From assembly GCA_038237225.1 (NCBI GenBank), contig JBBRYX010000011.1:110589-174588 (forward strand): DNA of 64,000 bases. Reading direction: 5' to 3'. The notes under the pieces are model-generated. The model did not search any database and had not been told where the DNA came from. It saw only the letters and a program-made list of their open reading frames with translations. This stretch comes from DASVUC01 sp038237225 (GTDB lineage Bacteria > Planctomycetota > Phycisphaerae > Tepidisphaerales > Tepidisphaeraceae). The position numbers were made by a program, and so were the translations under genes. The stretch's first letter is position 1. Each line of letters begins with the position of its first letter. This document shows, piece after piece, positions 26,672 to 35,310 of this stretch.

Positions 26672-28078
26672 ATGGAAAAGACGACCTCGACGGTCATCAT
26701 CATCGGCGGCGGCCTTGCCGGAATGTCCGCCGCCGTCGCACTGCAATCCGCCGGCGCTTCCGTGACACTCCTGGAATCCCGGGCCGCTTTAGGCGGCCGC
26801 GCCGGTTCCTTCACCGATCCGCAAACCGGCGAAATCCTCGACAACTGCCAGCACGTCCTCCTCGGCTGCTGCACCAATCTCATCGACTTCTACAAACGCA
26901 CCGGAGCTACCGACAAGATCACCTGGGAACCCACCGTCCATTTCCTCGACGAGCATGGAAAATGCCACGATCTCTGGGGCGTGCCCGGCCTCCCCGCTCC
27001 GCTTAACCTTGGCCCTTCGCTTTGCGCCTTCACGGCGCTCTCCCTCAAAGAACGCTTCGCGCTATCGCGCGCGATGCTCGCCATGTCGAGAATGGGTTTC
27101 GAAGGGCGCCAGAAACTTTCGAAAGTCTCGTTCGGTGACTGGCTCGACGAGTATCACCAGCCGCAATCCCTCATCACGCGTTTCTACGATCCCATCATCA
27201 TCAGCGGCCTAAACGAAGAGACCCGAAAATCCAGTGCCGCTTACGCGATCCAGATCTTCCAGGACGCCATGCTCGCCAACTCGCGCGGGTATGTCCTCGG
27301 AATGCCTAACTGTCCGCTGGGAGATCTCTATTCCAACCTTCCCTGCGCCGACGCACGCACCAACACCCGCGTCAGCCGGTTGCGCCTTCGCGGAAGCGAA
27401 GTGGAAGGTGTTGACCTCCTCGACGGAACATCGCTCGCCGCAGACGCGATCGTCCTTGCCACCAATCATCCGAGCGCCCGTCGCTGGATCCCGGATGATC
27501 TCGTTCAATCCGATTCTCGCTTTCACCACCTCGACAAACTCGAATCCGTCCCGATCCTCGGCGCGCACCTCTGGTTCGATCGGCCCATCCTCACCACCTC
27601 CCACGTCGCCTTCATGCAAGGCCCGCTTCAGTGGCTCTTTCGCAAGGACCGCGAAGGCAAGTCCCTCCACGGGGTCATCTCCGCCGCCCGCGACTGGATC
27701 GACAAACCAAAGGACGAATGTCTCGCGCTCTTCGAACAACAAGTTCGACGAACATTCCCGGCCGCCCGCGAAGCGAAACTCCTCCGCGGCACGATCATCA
27801 TCGAAAAGCGCGCCACCTTTTCCCCCAAACCCGGCATCGATGACCTTCGACCTGCGCAAGCTCCGCCGGTGAACGGAATCCAAAACCTGTATCTCGCCGG
27901 CGACTACACCCAGACCGGTTGGCCCGCCACGATGGAAGGCGCCGTCCGCAGCGGCTACCTGTGCGCCGACGCGATCGCCCGCAACCTCAAGCTTATTCTC
28001 CCACCAACCGGTTCGTTCCTGGTGCATGATCTCCCCACGCAGTGGCCGGCACGGCTGCTCGGGCTTCATCGCCGCTAA
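26672..28078 (+). CDS. hpnE: Squalene-forming flavin oxidoreductase HpnE
   Basis: 468 residues. An FAD-binding N-terminus is clear (VIIIGGGLAGMSAAVALQSA followed by LLESRAALGGRAGSF), as is the C-terminal LYLAGDYTQTGWPATMEGAV motif of phytoene-desaturase-like amine oxidases. HpnE reduces hydroxysqualene to squalene, completing the HpnD-HpnC-HpnE pathway. It is in the same direction as hpnC-hpnD but separated by 657 bases that hold an antisense toxin-antitoxin pair, so it probably needs readthrough or its own promoter. Its stop overlaps the hpnN stop by four bases (convergent). Confidence 0.92.
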   Translation: MEKTTSTVIIIGGGLAGMSAAVALQSAGASVTLLESRAALGGRAGSFTDPQTGEILDNCQHVLLGCCTNLIDFYKRTGATDKITWEPTVHFLDEHGKCHDLWGVPGLPAPLNLGPSLCAFTALSLKERFALSRAMLAMSRMGFEGRQKLSKVSFGDWLDEYHQPQSLITRFYDPIIISGLNEETRKSSAAYAIQIFQDAMLANSRGYVLGMPNCPLGDLYSNLPCADARTNTRVSRLRLRGSEVEGVDLLDGTSLAADAIVLATNHPSARRWIPDDLVQSDSRFHHLDKLESVPILGAHLWFDRPILTTSHVAFMQGPLQWLFRKDREGKSLHGVISAARDWIDKPKDECLALFEQQVRRTFPAAREAKLLRGTIIIEKRATFSPKPGIDDLRPAQAPPVNGIQNLYLAGDYTQTGWPATMEGAVRSGYLCADAIARNLKLILPPTGSFLVHDLPTQWPARLLGLHRR

Positions 28079-30795
28079 AGCGCCTCCCGGTCCAGGCCAT
28101 ACAAATTCTGCCGCTCGATCCTCCACCGAAGAATCGGCCGCAGCACCATCACCGTCGCCAGGTAAATGCAGCATGTGCCCACGGCCATCACCCATCCCAG
28201 GCTTCTCAACCCCTCGTGGTGTCCCATCGCCCAGAAGAACCCGAAGCTCGAGCTGGTGATGAACGCGCACAGAAGAAGCGCGCGATCGCTTACATCCCAC
28301 CCTCCCCAGACGCGCCGCGGATTGTGCTGGACTTCGAGGTATCGGTGAATCATGAACACGCCATACTCATGCCCCGCGCCGATCAGGATCGGCAGCCCGA
28401 AGAAGTTGGCGAAGTTCCAGTCAATCCCGCGCCAGCCCATGATCGCCACCAGCATCGGCAGCCCCAGCGCCAGCACGCTCACGGCAAGCAGCGTTGGAAC
28501 GAGCCGTCGAAGGTCGAGGAAGACCAGCACGAACACCAGTCCCAGTGCATAGAACGTCGCCTTGTAAAACGCCTTCTCGATGTTGTTGGTTGAGTGGTAG
28601 ATGTTCGGCGCGATGCCCGTGACGTGCGGCGGATCAGGAATCTGCGCCACGCGATTCTCAACCGTCGTCACAAACTCCGCGAGCGCTGCGCGGTTCCACA
28701 GATCCCGGGTTGGGTAGAGGTAGAGCGCATAGGTGCCGTCGGCGCTGACCAAGTGACTCTTTATTTCATCCGGCACCTTGGAAATATCCAGCGGCGCCGG
28801 TGAAAACTGCTGAAGCATGGTCTTGAGCTGATCGATAAAAACCGATTGCCACTCGCTGAGACGCTTGGCGAGATCACGTTGTTTATCTGTAGGCGCATCG
28901 CTCAGCAGCTTTTCAAAAGCGCGAAGGTGGTTGACGGTCTGCGCTTTCACCTGCCGCGCCGGGGCGGTGGTGGGGTGGAAGTTTCGATCGATGTGGTTCG
29001 CCAGCTTCGCCGACTTATCCGCGAGCGTGCCCAGCTCAATGGTGTCCACTGGCGCAGGCGCTTTCCAGTTGATCCTCGGAACTTCGGCCTTGTGCTGCTG
29101 AAGCCAATCGTGGTTATCCAGCGCGTTCAGGACGCTCTCAGTTTTCTTCACCACCGGCAGGTCCCGCACCGAATCGCGGACCGCGCGAAGCTTCTCGATG
29201 TCTTTGCTGAGCACGACTGCGAACCACGTCTGCACCTTTCGGACGAGTAGATCCCGCTGCGGGTCCGGGGCCTGAAGCTCGAGAAGGTTCGGACTGAATT
29301 TTGTCTGTCGGGCGAAGGGAATGCCCGCGAGAATCGCGGCGATCCATAGCCCGGGCAGAATCAGTCGAACCGCGGGATGAAGCCTCGACACCGTCGGCAA
29401 CGTGTAGCGCTGCTCTTCATCAACCGGCGCAAGCTTCGCGGGCCAGAGCACGAGCATCGCCGGCAGAACCGTGTATCCCGCGAACAGGCACAAGAGCAGG
29501 CCGCCGCCCGCGATGATGCCGAGATCAGCCGCGCCGCGGAAATCAGTGAACAGCGAAACGAAGAACGCCCCGGCAGCGCCGAGGCACGCGGTAAAGATCG
29601 GCGGGCTCACGTACCGGAACACCCGCGCCCACACGGCGCTCGGACGCACATATCGTCGCGCCTCCCGGCGGTAGCGCGTCAGGATCTGCACGAGGTAATC
29701 CATGCCGATGCCGATCAGCGCGATCACGAAGACGATCGAGAGCAGGTTCAATTCGCCGACGCTGATCGTGGCCCAGCCGAACGTCCAGCCGATGCCGACG
29801 GCGAGCGAAATCTCCGCGACCAGCGCCATCCAGATCGATTTCAGCATGATCGCGATCCCGATGAACACGACGATGAGTGCCACAACTTCCGCCCGGTGCG
29901 TGTCGTGATCGGTAGTGCGCATCTCATCGGCATCGAGCGCCGGGCGGCCGGTCAGACCGACGGCGAACTCCGGATAATTCTTCGCGACCTCGTGCATGGT
30001 CGCGCGGATGGAGTCCACCGCCTCGGTGACGGCGGTGAGGGAGTCGTACTTGACTTTGGGAAAGATGCGCACGAGCAGGAGGCGACGAGAGAGATCGGTT
30101 TCGTCAGGGATGTAGTAGTAGCCGAGGCGCGAGGGATCGGTTGCGCCGAGCGTGGCCAGATCGGGCACATGCTTGCTCACGACCAGCGGATCATTCGTTC
30201 GCAGGGTCGTCACCCATGACTCTGCGAGCACATTGGCGAAGGAAACGGTGTCGGTATCCGGTTTCTGAACCGTTATGGCGGACAGGAAACGGCTGAGCGG
30301 CGATCGGCCGAGCAGGTTTATCAGTGGGCCGCCTTCGCCCCAGAGTTTCGCAAGGGGGGCGAATCGTTTGATATCCCCGAGGTTTTGCTGGAGCAGGCTC
30401 GGCTCTTCGAAGAGCAGACCCTGGGCGCCCAGTTTGTCGAGGGGCACCCGGCTGTCGACGCTCTGAACGTGCTCTGTGTTTTTCTTCAGGCGTTCAGTCA
30501 GCCGGTCGGCAATCTCGGCCCAGCGACCGACCGGTGGAAGCTGGTTGGCGTCCTTGGATTCTACGATGATGTAGAGAGCTTCGTTCTCAGGGAACTTCTG
30601 AATGAACTCCAGATAATGACGGAAGAACGCAACGTCGGAGGAGAAAAGGCGGTTGGTGTCGGTGGAGATGCGCAGGCGCGCGGCCGCGACCGCAACGCAG
30701 GCGATGAGCGTGACGCCGGCGATGAGCAGCGTCAGCTTCGGGCGCCGGACGACGCCGAGGACGAGCTTGAGGAGACGACGTTGAACGAAGCCCAT
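28075..30795 (-). CDS. hpnN: Hopanoid-associated RND transporter HpnN
   Basis: 906 residues with the MMPL/RND plan: an N-terminal helix (LLIAGVTLIACVAVAAARLR), a large extracytoplasmic loop (SSDVAFFRHYLEFIQKFPEN), a block of helices (ALIVVFIGIAIMLKSIWMAL onward), a second large loop at about 480-720, and a second helix block near the C-terminus containing FFGLPILIGAGHEYGVFMIH. HpnN proteins move hopanoids from the cytoplasmic to the outer membrane; that role is inferred here from layout and its place beside hpnCDE. It is transcribed toward hpnE and shares a four-base convergent overlap with it. Its promoter must lie in the 59-base gap shared with vapB. Confidence 0.88.
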   Translation of the reverse strand: MGFVQRRLLKLVLGVVRRPKLTLLIAGVTLIACVAVAAARLRISTDTNRLFSSDVAFFRHYLEFIQKFPENEALYIIVESKDANQLPPVGRWAEIADRLTERLKKNTEHVQSVDSRVPLDKLGAQGLLFEEPSLLQQNLGDIKRFAPLAKLWGEGGPLINLLGRSPLSRFLSAITVQKPDTDTVSFANVLAESWVTTLRTNDPLVVSKHVPDLATLGATDPSRLGYYYIPDETDLSRRLLLVRIFPKVKYDSLTAVTEAVDSIRATMHEVAKNYPEFAVGLTGRPALDADEMRTTDHDTHRAEVVALIVVFIGIAIMLKSIWMALVAEISLAVGIGWTFGWATISVGELNLLSIVFVIALIGIGMDYLVQILTRYRREARRYVRPSAVWARVFRYVSPPIFTACLGAAGAFFVSLFTDFRGAADLGIIAGGGLLLCLFAGYTVLPAMLVLWPAKLAPVDEEQRYTLPTVSRLHPAVRLILPGLWIAAILAGIPFARQTKFSPNLLELQAPDPQRDLLVRKVQTWFAVVLSKDIEKLRAVRDSVRDLPVVKKTESVLNALDNHDWLQQHKAEVPRINWKAPAPVDTIELGTLADKSAKLANHIDRNFHPTTAPARQVKAQTVNHLRAFEKLLSDAPTDKQRDLAKRLSEWQSVFIDQLKTMLQQFSPAPLDISKVPDEIKSHLVSADGTYALYLYPTRDLWNRAALAEFVTTVENRVAQIPDPPHVTGIAPNIYHSTNNIEKAFYKATFYALGLVFVLVFLDLRRLVPTLLAVSVLALGLPMLVAIMGWRGIDWNFANFFGLPILIGAGHEYGVFMIHRYLEVQHNPRRVWGGWDVSDRALLLCAFITSSSFGFFWAMGHHEGLRSLGWVMAVGTCCIYLATVMVLRPILRWRIERQNLYGLDREAL

Positions 30796-30819
30796 AATGT
30801 GAGTTTCACCTTAGTTCGT

Positions 30820-30852
30820 TTGACACATTTCATTGTGTCGCGTAATGTGTCA
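30820..30852 (+). promoter_or_regulatory. Likely vapBC promoter-operator
   Basis: A perfect inverted repeat TGACACATT (30821-30829) and AATGTGTCA (30844-30852) ends two bases before the vapB ATG. A -35-like TTGACA lies at 30820-30825 and, 17 bases on, a weak -10-like TAATGT at 30843-30848. No Shine-Dalgarno sequence precedes the ATG, so the message may be leaderless. VapB-type proteins usually bind such palindromes, which suggests autoregulation. Confidence 0.6.
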
Positions 30853-30854
30853 TC

Positions 30855-31082
30855 ATGGCGTCCAACCTGAAGATCAATGATCGGCTGCTCGACGAGGTCA
30901 TGAAGCTCGGGAAGCATAAATCCAAGCGGGAGGCGGTGGATACGGCGCTGGCCCATTACCGTCGATCGATGAAGGCGGATGGGTTGATCAAGTTGTTCGG
31001 CACGATCGACTACGACCCTACCTACGACTACAAGGCCCAGCGACGTGCATCCACGCGCAAGGCGCTGCATAAGGCTCGATGA
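30855..31082 (+). CDS. vapB: VapB-type antitoxin
   Basis: 75 residues. The N-terminus MASNLKINDRLLDEVMKLGK followed by HKSKREAVDTALAHYRR is a ribbon-helix-helix-like DNA-binding segment of VapB family 'type II antitoxin' proteins; the C-terminal tail is basic and flexible and would bind the toxin. Its stop overlaps the vapC start (ATGA). It diverges from hpnN. An operator-like palindrome lies immediately upstream. Confidence 0.87.
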   Translation: MASNLKINDRLLDEVMKLGKHKSKREAVDTALAHYRRSMKADGLIKLFGTIDYDPTYDYKAQRRASTRKALHKAR

Positions 31083-31477
31083 GCGTCCTGCTTGATACGT
31101 CGGTCTTTTTATTGGCGCTGCGCCGGCGCAAGCCGGTCCAACTCCACGAGGACGAGCTTGCGCGTCTGCTTCGGACGGGGAACGCGGCGCTCCTGGGGAT
31201 TGTTCGCCAGGAACTGCTAAGCGGAATTCCCGACCGTCGATGGTTCGTACGGCTGCGCGATGAACTGCGTGCGCTCGATGATTACCCGGTCACCTCCCTT
31301 CACTATGAAACTGCAGCGGAGTTCTTCAACGTCTGTCGCGTCCACGGAATCCAAGGGACGATGACGGACTTCCTGCTCTGCGCGGTTGCAACGACCGACG
31401 ACCTTTCGATCTACACAACCGACAACGACTTTCGACAGTACGCGAAACATATCCCGATTCGGCTTCATATCGCGTAA
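31079..31477 (+). CDS. vapC: VapC toxin, PIN-domain RNase
   Basis: 132 residues with the four acidic PIN residues in expected places: D6 in VLLDTSVF, E45 in IVRQELLSG, D97 in GTMTDFLLCAVA and D115 in YTTDNDF. VapC toxins are Mg-dependent endoribonucleases, often cutting initiator tRNA or rRNA; the target here is unknown. It starts inside the vapB stop codon (four-base overlap), the normal coupled order. All key residues are present, so the toxin should be active. Confidence 0.9.
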   Translation: MSVLLDTSVFLLALRRRKPVQLHEDELARLLRTGNAALLGIVRQELLSGIPDRRWFVRLRDELRALDDYPVTSLHYETAAEFFNVCRVHGIQGTMTDFLLCAVATTDDLSIYTTDNDFRQYAKHIPIRLHIA

Positions 31478-31840
31478 ATGTGTCTCCGTCAGTCATCCTC
31501 CGCAGTCCGTGATTCTTCATCTTTGGCGCACCACTGAAGGACGGTGTACAAGTAAGCGTTCACATATTGATGTGCCTTCACGGCCATGCCCATTACTTCG
31601 TCAACATCGTATCCCGCATCCTGAAATCTCTAGGCGAGTTGGCCTGTAGACCCAGAGATGACAAACGCTCTCGCAGTCCCGAATGACAGGCGATTTCGAC
31701 CTGGTGACTGCTTTTTCCCCTGTGCTGTCCATAGTCGCACAATCCTGTCGCGCATTCGGCATCCATGGCGCGCAGTGAACCGAACACTAGATTTGCAAGA
31801 GACGACATTGAGACGGCAGCTTCATTCATAACCTTGATTC
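31478..31840. other. Gap with a possible degenerate minus-strand gene
   Basis: About 360 bases after vapC. On the minus strand 31489-31629 reads as a protein-like segment (DAGYDVDEVMGMAVKAHQYV, then NAYLYTVLQW, ending TAEDD) with no start, preceded by a TAG; a different frame is open at 31593-31844. Together they could be the remains of a frameshifted gene, but no family was recognised. GC content looks lower than in flanking genes. Confidence 0.35.
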
Positions 31841-32866
31841 TCACCGATCAAACTGCGCGTCAAACGCGATAGCGCTCGGCTTAAAATTCTTGGCTTTGAC
31901 GAAGGCGGCGGCTTCGGTGGCGCCGTGCTCTCGATCCATTCTGCTGTCTTCCCATTCGACAGAGAGGGGGCCGGCGTAGCCGATGTCGTTCAGGGCGACG
32001 ATGATTTCTTCGAAGTTGATATCGCCGTGGCCCAGGGAGCGGAAGTCCCATTGGCGTCTTGGGTCGGCGAAGGTGGTGTGTCCGCCGAAGACGCCGACAG
32101 TTCCGTCGCCGTGGCCCCACCAGACGTCTTTCATGTGGACGTGGTAGATTCGGGTGGGAAAGCTGCGGATAAATTTCACGTAGTCGACGCCTTGGTAACC
32201 CAAGTGGCTGGGATCGTAGTTGAAGCCGAAACGCTTGTGGTTTTTGACGGCTTCGAGAGCGCGCTGTGCGGTGGCGGTGTCGAAGGCGATTTCGGTGGGG
32301 TGGACTTCGAGGGCGAAGTTGACGTTTTCTTTTTCGAAGGCATCCAGGATCGGGGTGAAGCGCTTGGCAAAATCGGCGTAGCCTTTGTCCCAGTATTTCT
32401 GATCGGTGGGGGGGAAGGCGTAGATGGAGTGCCAGACGGAGGACCCGGTGAAGCCGTTGACGACCGCGGGGAACGCGACTTTGCCGGGGGCGGCGTCGAT
32501 GAATCGGCGGCAGGCCCTGGCGGTGTCGATCAGCTTTTTTGCCGCGCGCTTGCGGACGCCTTCGGGATCGCCGTCGCCCCAGACGTCAGGAGGCAAAATG
32601 AGCTTGTGGCGTTCGTCGATAAGGTCGCAGACGGCTTGCCCGACGAGGTGGTTGCTGATGGCGTAGGCGCCCAGGCCGTTGTCTTTTAGGATTTCCCAGC
32701 GGTTCTTGCAGTAGGACTTGTCTTTGAGCGCTTTATCGACTTCGAAGTGGTCGCCCCAGCAGGCGAGCTCGATGCCGTCATAGCCGAAGGATTTGGCCTT
32801 CTGGCAGACCGTTTCGAAGGAGAGGTCGGCCCATTGGCCGGTGAACAGGGTGACGGGACGAGACAT
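31841..32866 (-). CDS. TIM-barrel sugar phosphate isomerase/epimerase family protein
   Basis: 341 residues of the AP-endonuclease-2-like TIM-barrel family. Typical elements are FGYDGIELACWGDHFEVDKA at the start, metal-binding stretches FALEVHPTEIAFD, GFNYDPSHLGYQGVDYVKFI and YHVHMKDVWWG, and the C-terminal GPLSVEWEDSRMDREHGATE. Glu, Asp and His residues in these segments would hold a divalent metal. Members are cytoplasmic isomerases, epimerases or dehydratases of sugars or inositols; the exact substrate cannot be read from sequence. A strong AGGAGG precedes the ATG. It stands alone, in opposite direction to vapBC. Confidence 0.88.
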   Translation of the reverse strand: MSRPVTLFTGQWADLSFETVCQKAKSFGYDGIELACWGDHFEVDKALKDKSYCKNRWEILKDNGLGAYAISNHLVGQAVCDLIDERHKLILPPDVWGDGDPEGVRKRAAKKLIDTARACRRFIDAAPGKVAFPAVVNGFTGSSVWHSIYAFPPTDQKYWDKGYADFAKRFTPILDAFEKENVNFALEVHPTEIAFDTATAQRALEAVKNHKRFGFNYDPSHLGYQGVDYVKFIRSFPTRIYHVHMKDVWWGHGDGTVGVFGGHTTFADPRRQWDFRSLGHGDINFEEIIVALNDIGYAGPLSVEWEDSRMDREHGATEAAAFVKAKNFKPSAIAFDAQFDR

Positions 32867-32961
32867 TTCTGAGGCCTCCTGATTCTTGGGAAATACCGGG
32901 AGGGATGAGAATCGTTGTTTGAGTGTGTGTCAAATGCACTTTGGGTCCGTTGTGCTCACTC

Positions 32962-34779
32962 TCACAAGCTTTTGACCCTGCCACACCTCCGCCGTCGCAT
33001 CCACCACCCAATCCCAAAGAGCCCACCCATTCCCCCCGGTTCCGGCACTCTTCCAATCCCTGTCGAAGCCGTCCCCAGAGGATTCCCCACACCCAGCCCG
33101 AAGCTTGCATCGATTCCGGTGTAATCCTGAGCCGTGATATTCCCGTCAAAGTTCGTGTCGCCGTAGAACCACGCGACGCCGGGATTCACAGTGGTGCCGA
33201 TGTTGGCATCAACAGCGGTGTAATCCTGAGCCGTGACCTGCCCGTCCATATTCGTGTCGCCGAAGTACGTGTATTTTCCCACCACCGCGTTCGCATCCAG
33301 CGTCTGCCCCGATCCCGGCGGCCATTCGGAAACGCCCGCAAGCGCATTATCAAACAGCGCCAAAACCGTGATGCCGCCCAGGTTTTGTCCAGCCGTCGAC
33401 ACGATCCCCGTCTTCGTCGAATCCGGCTCCACCGCGTATCCCGCCAGCACCAGTTGCTGGATTTCCGAGAAGTTTCCATTTCTGATCACCAGATCATTGT
33501 CGTTCAGATCCAGCACAGCCGCGCCATCCAGGCTCAGAGAATCCACCTTCAACGTGCGATTCCCATCACTCGCCACCACCAACTTCCCAGTGCTGATCAA
33601 CCGCAGATTTCCCGGCTCAAGCGTGCCGCCGGTCTGATTCAGTATGGAACCGCTGGCAATCTCCGTCGCTGCCGCGCTCGCGGTTCCACCCGATAATACG
33701 TACGTTCCCGGCGCTCCGGTCGCGCTCCCGACAAACAGCTTCCCATCCACCCGATGTATGCCGCCACCCTGCGTGAAGGTGCCGGTCGTTTCCGGAATGA
33801 TCCCAAGATTTTCATCGCCGGACACACGAAGATTGCCCGTACCGGAGAGCTTATAATGATCGACGATTGTAAGCCCGCCGGTTTGATGCGTACCCCCCGT
33901 CTGCGTGAAGCTGAACATGTCCGTGCTGATCGCCACATCCAGCGCCCCGCTTCCGGAAAGCGTGTAATCCGCCAGCGTCAGCGTGCTGCCGATCGAGTGG
34001 GTCCCTCCGGTCTGCACGAACGCGCCCTCACCCGATATATTCTCATCGCCCGTGACGCTCAGGATCCCATTCGTGGACAGGCTATAGCTTCCAAGTCCGC
34101 CGCCCGCGCCAACGTACAAGTTATTCACGGTGTGCGTGCCGCCGGTGTGCATCACGCTGCCGTTGTACAGGTACTCCTCGTGAACGACCTGCCACGCGCC
34201 TGCCGAGATGCTATAGCTTCCCACGCCGCCCGAAGCGCCCATGGAAAAATAATCCGTCCGATTGACCCCGCCCGTCTGCACAAAACTGCCCGAGCCCGCA
34301 TCGCCGATCGATTCTTCAAACGCCCCGCTTACCGTGAGCGTCGCGTCACCGGATAGAGAATAACTCCCGACGCTTCCCAGAGCCTCGCCCACGCGCAGCC
34401 ACGCCGATGCGTTCGTCCCCGCCGACTGCACATGGACGCCATGACCTCCGACGCCGCTGCCCACCACCTCGGAATCAGTCGTTAAGGCAAACGCCGCGGA
34501 TTGCTCCAGTGTGAACATCCCGGTGCCGGTATTTCCAATCCTCAATTCCTTAACACTGCTGCTGACATCCAGCGTCACGCCGCGATCATTTGCATCCGCC
34601 GCGAGGATAAAAACATTGTCCGCGCTGCCCGGCACCCCACCTTCCACCCAGTTCCCGCCCACGTTCCAGTTCCCGGCGACAACCCCTGTCTTCCACGTCT
34701 TATCCGCCAGCGCCATCGCCGGCGCCCATGCCGCGATCGCCACAATCGCGATCCTTCTTCGTCGTCCGCTGCATCGCAT
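32962..34779 (-). CDS. Exported repeat protein with dockerin-like EF-hand pair and PEP-CTERM tail
   Basis: 605 residues. A signal peptide (MRCSGRRRRIAIVAIAAWAP) is followed by many autotransporter-like beta repeats of the form GSYSLSxxGxLxVxG and FVQTGGTHxxG, a passenger-type beta-helix pattern. The C-terminal cassette has LDLNDNDLVIRNG, the paired calcium-type loops GDTNMDGQVTAQDYTAVDAN and GDTNFDGNITAQDYTGIDAS, then VPEPGGMGGLFGIGWWMRRR, a PEP-CTERM sorting signal with basic tail. It is presumably sorted by an exosortase, not present in this window. GGAAGG precedes the start. The start overlaps the end of the frameshifted gene upstream by 80 bases. Confidence 0.85.
   Translation of the reverse strand: MRCSGRRRRIAIVAIAAWAPAMALADKTWKTGVVAGNWNVGGNWVEGGVPGSADNVFILAADANDRGVTLDVSSSVKELRIGNTGTGMFTLEQSAAFALTTDSEVVGSGVGGHGVHVQSAGTNASAWLRVGEALGSVGSYSLSGDATLTVSGAFEESIGDAGSGSFVQTGGVNRTDYFSMGASGGVGSYSISAGAWQVVHEEYLYNGSVMHTGGTHTVNNLYVGAGGGLGSYSLSTNGILSVTGDENISGEGAFVQTGGTHSIGSTLTLADYTLSGSGALDVAISTDMFSFTQTGGTHQTGGLTIVDHYKLSGTGNLRVSGDENLGIIPETTGTFTQGGGIHRVDGKLFVGSATGAPGTYVLSGGTASAAATEIASGSILNQTGGTLEPGNLRLISTGKLVVASDGNRTLKVDSLSLDGAAVLDLNDNDLVIRNGNFSEIQQLVLAGYAVEPDSTKTGIVSTAGQNLGGITVLALFDNALAGVSEWPPGSGQTLDANAVVGKYTYFGDTNMDGQVTAQDYTAVDANIGTTVNPGVAWFYGDTNFDGNITAQDYTGIDASFGLGVGNPLGTASTGIGRVPEPGGMGGLFGIGWWMRRRRCGRVKSL
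32980..33515 (-). repeat. C-terminal dockerin-like/PEP-CTERM cassette, copy 1
   Basis: This segment of the 605-residue gene is closely similar at DNA and protein level to segments at 34790-35310 and 36795-37330. Each encodes LDLNDNDL, LALFDNALA, WPxGSG, KYTYxGDTNMDGQV, AWFYGDTNFDG and a VPEP tail. Confidence 0.85.
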
Positions 34780-35302
34780 GCGCTTTACCTTCCCGGCGTC
34801 GCCGGATCAACAACATCCCCAATCCCAACACCCCGATCATACCCGGCTCCGGGACCACCGTAGCAGCAAGTGGATTCCCCGCGCCAAGCCCCAGCGCCGC
34901 ATCAATCGCGGTGTAATCCTGTGCCGTCACATTCCCATCAAAATTCGTGTCCCCATAAAACCATGCGATGCCGGGGTTGATATTATTGGAACCGATGTTC
35001 GCATCCACCGCCGTGTAATCCTGAGCCGACACCTGCCCATCCATATTCGTATCCCCGATGTAGGTGTACTTACCCACGATCGCGGTCGCCGAAACACTCT
35101 GCCCCGACCCCGGCGGCCACTGCGCCATTCCCGCAAGGGCATTATCAAACAGCGCCAGGATCGTCACGCCCCCAGATCCCTGGCTCGTCGTGGAGGTGAT
35201 GCCCTTCTTTGTCGAATCAATCCCCGCCGAGTACCCCACAAGAACGAGCCCCTGAATCGTGGGAAAGCTGCCGGTGTTCACCACAAGGTCGTTATCGTTC
35301 AA
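34700..35302 (-). pseudogene. 3' part of a frameshifted PEP-CTERM phosphodiester glycosidase
   Basis: This frame encodes the dockerin-like and PEP-CTERM part (NDNDLVVNTGSF, IGDTNMDGQVSAQDYTAVDA, WFYGDTNFDGNVTAQDYTAI, VVPEPGMIGVLGLGMLLIRR) but has no plausible independent start or signal peptide. It begins with a TTG that overlaps the TGA of the upstream frame by four bases. The paralogs read LDLNDNDL across exactly this junction, so one base appears to be missing between the codons for GAEL and DLNDND. Either the gene is broken or the assembly has an error there. The last 80 bases overlap the start of the next gene. Confidence 0.8.
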
Positions 35303-35310
35303 ATCAACTC
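34790..35310 (-). repeat. C-terminal dockerin-like/PEP-CTERM cassette, copy 2
   Basis: Second of three closely similar cassettes, in the frameshifted gene. The frameshift lies at its 5' edge. Confidence 0.85.
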
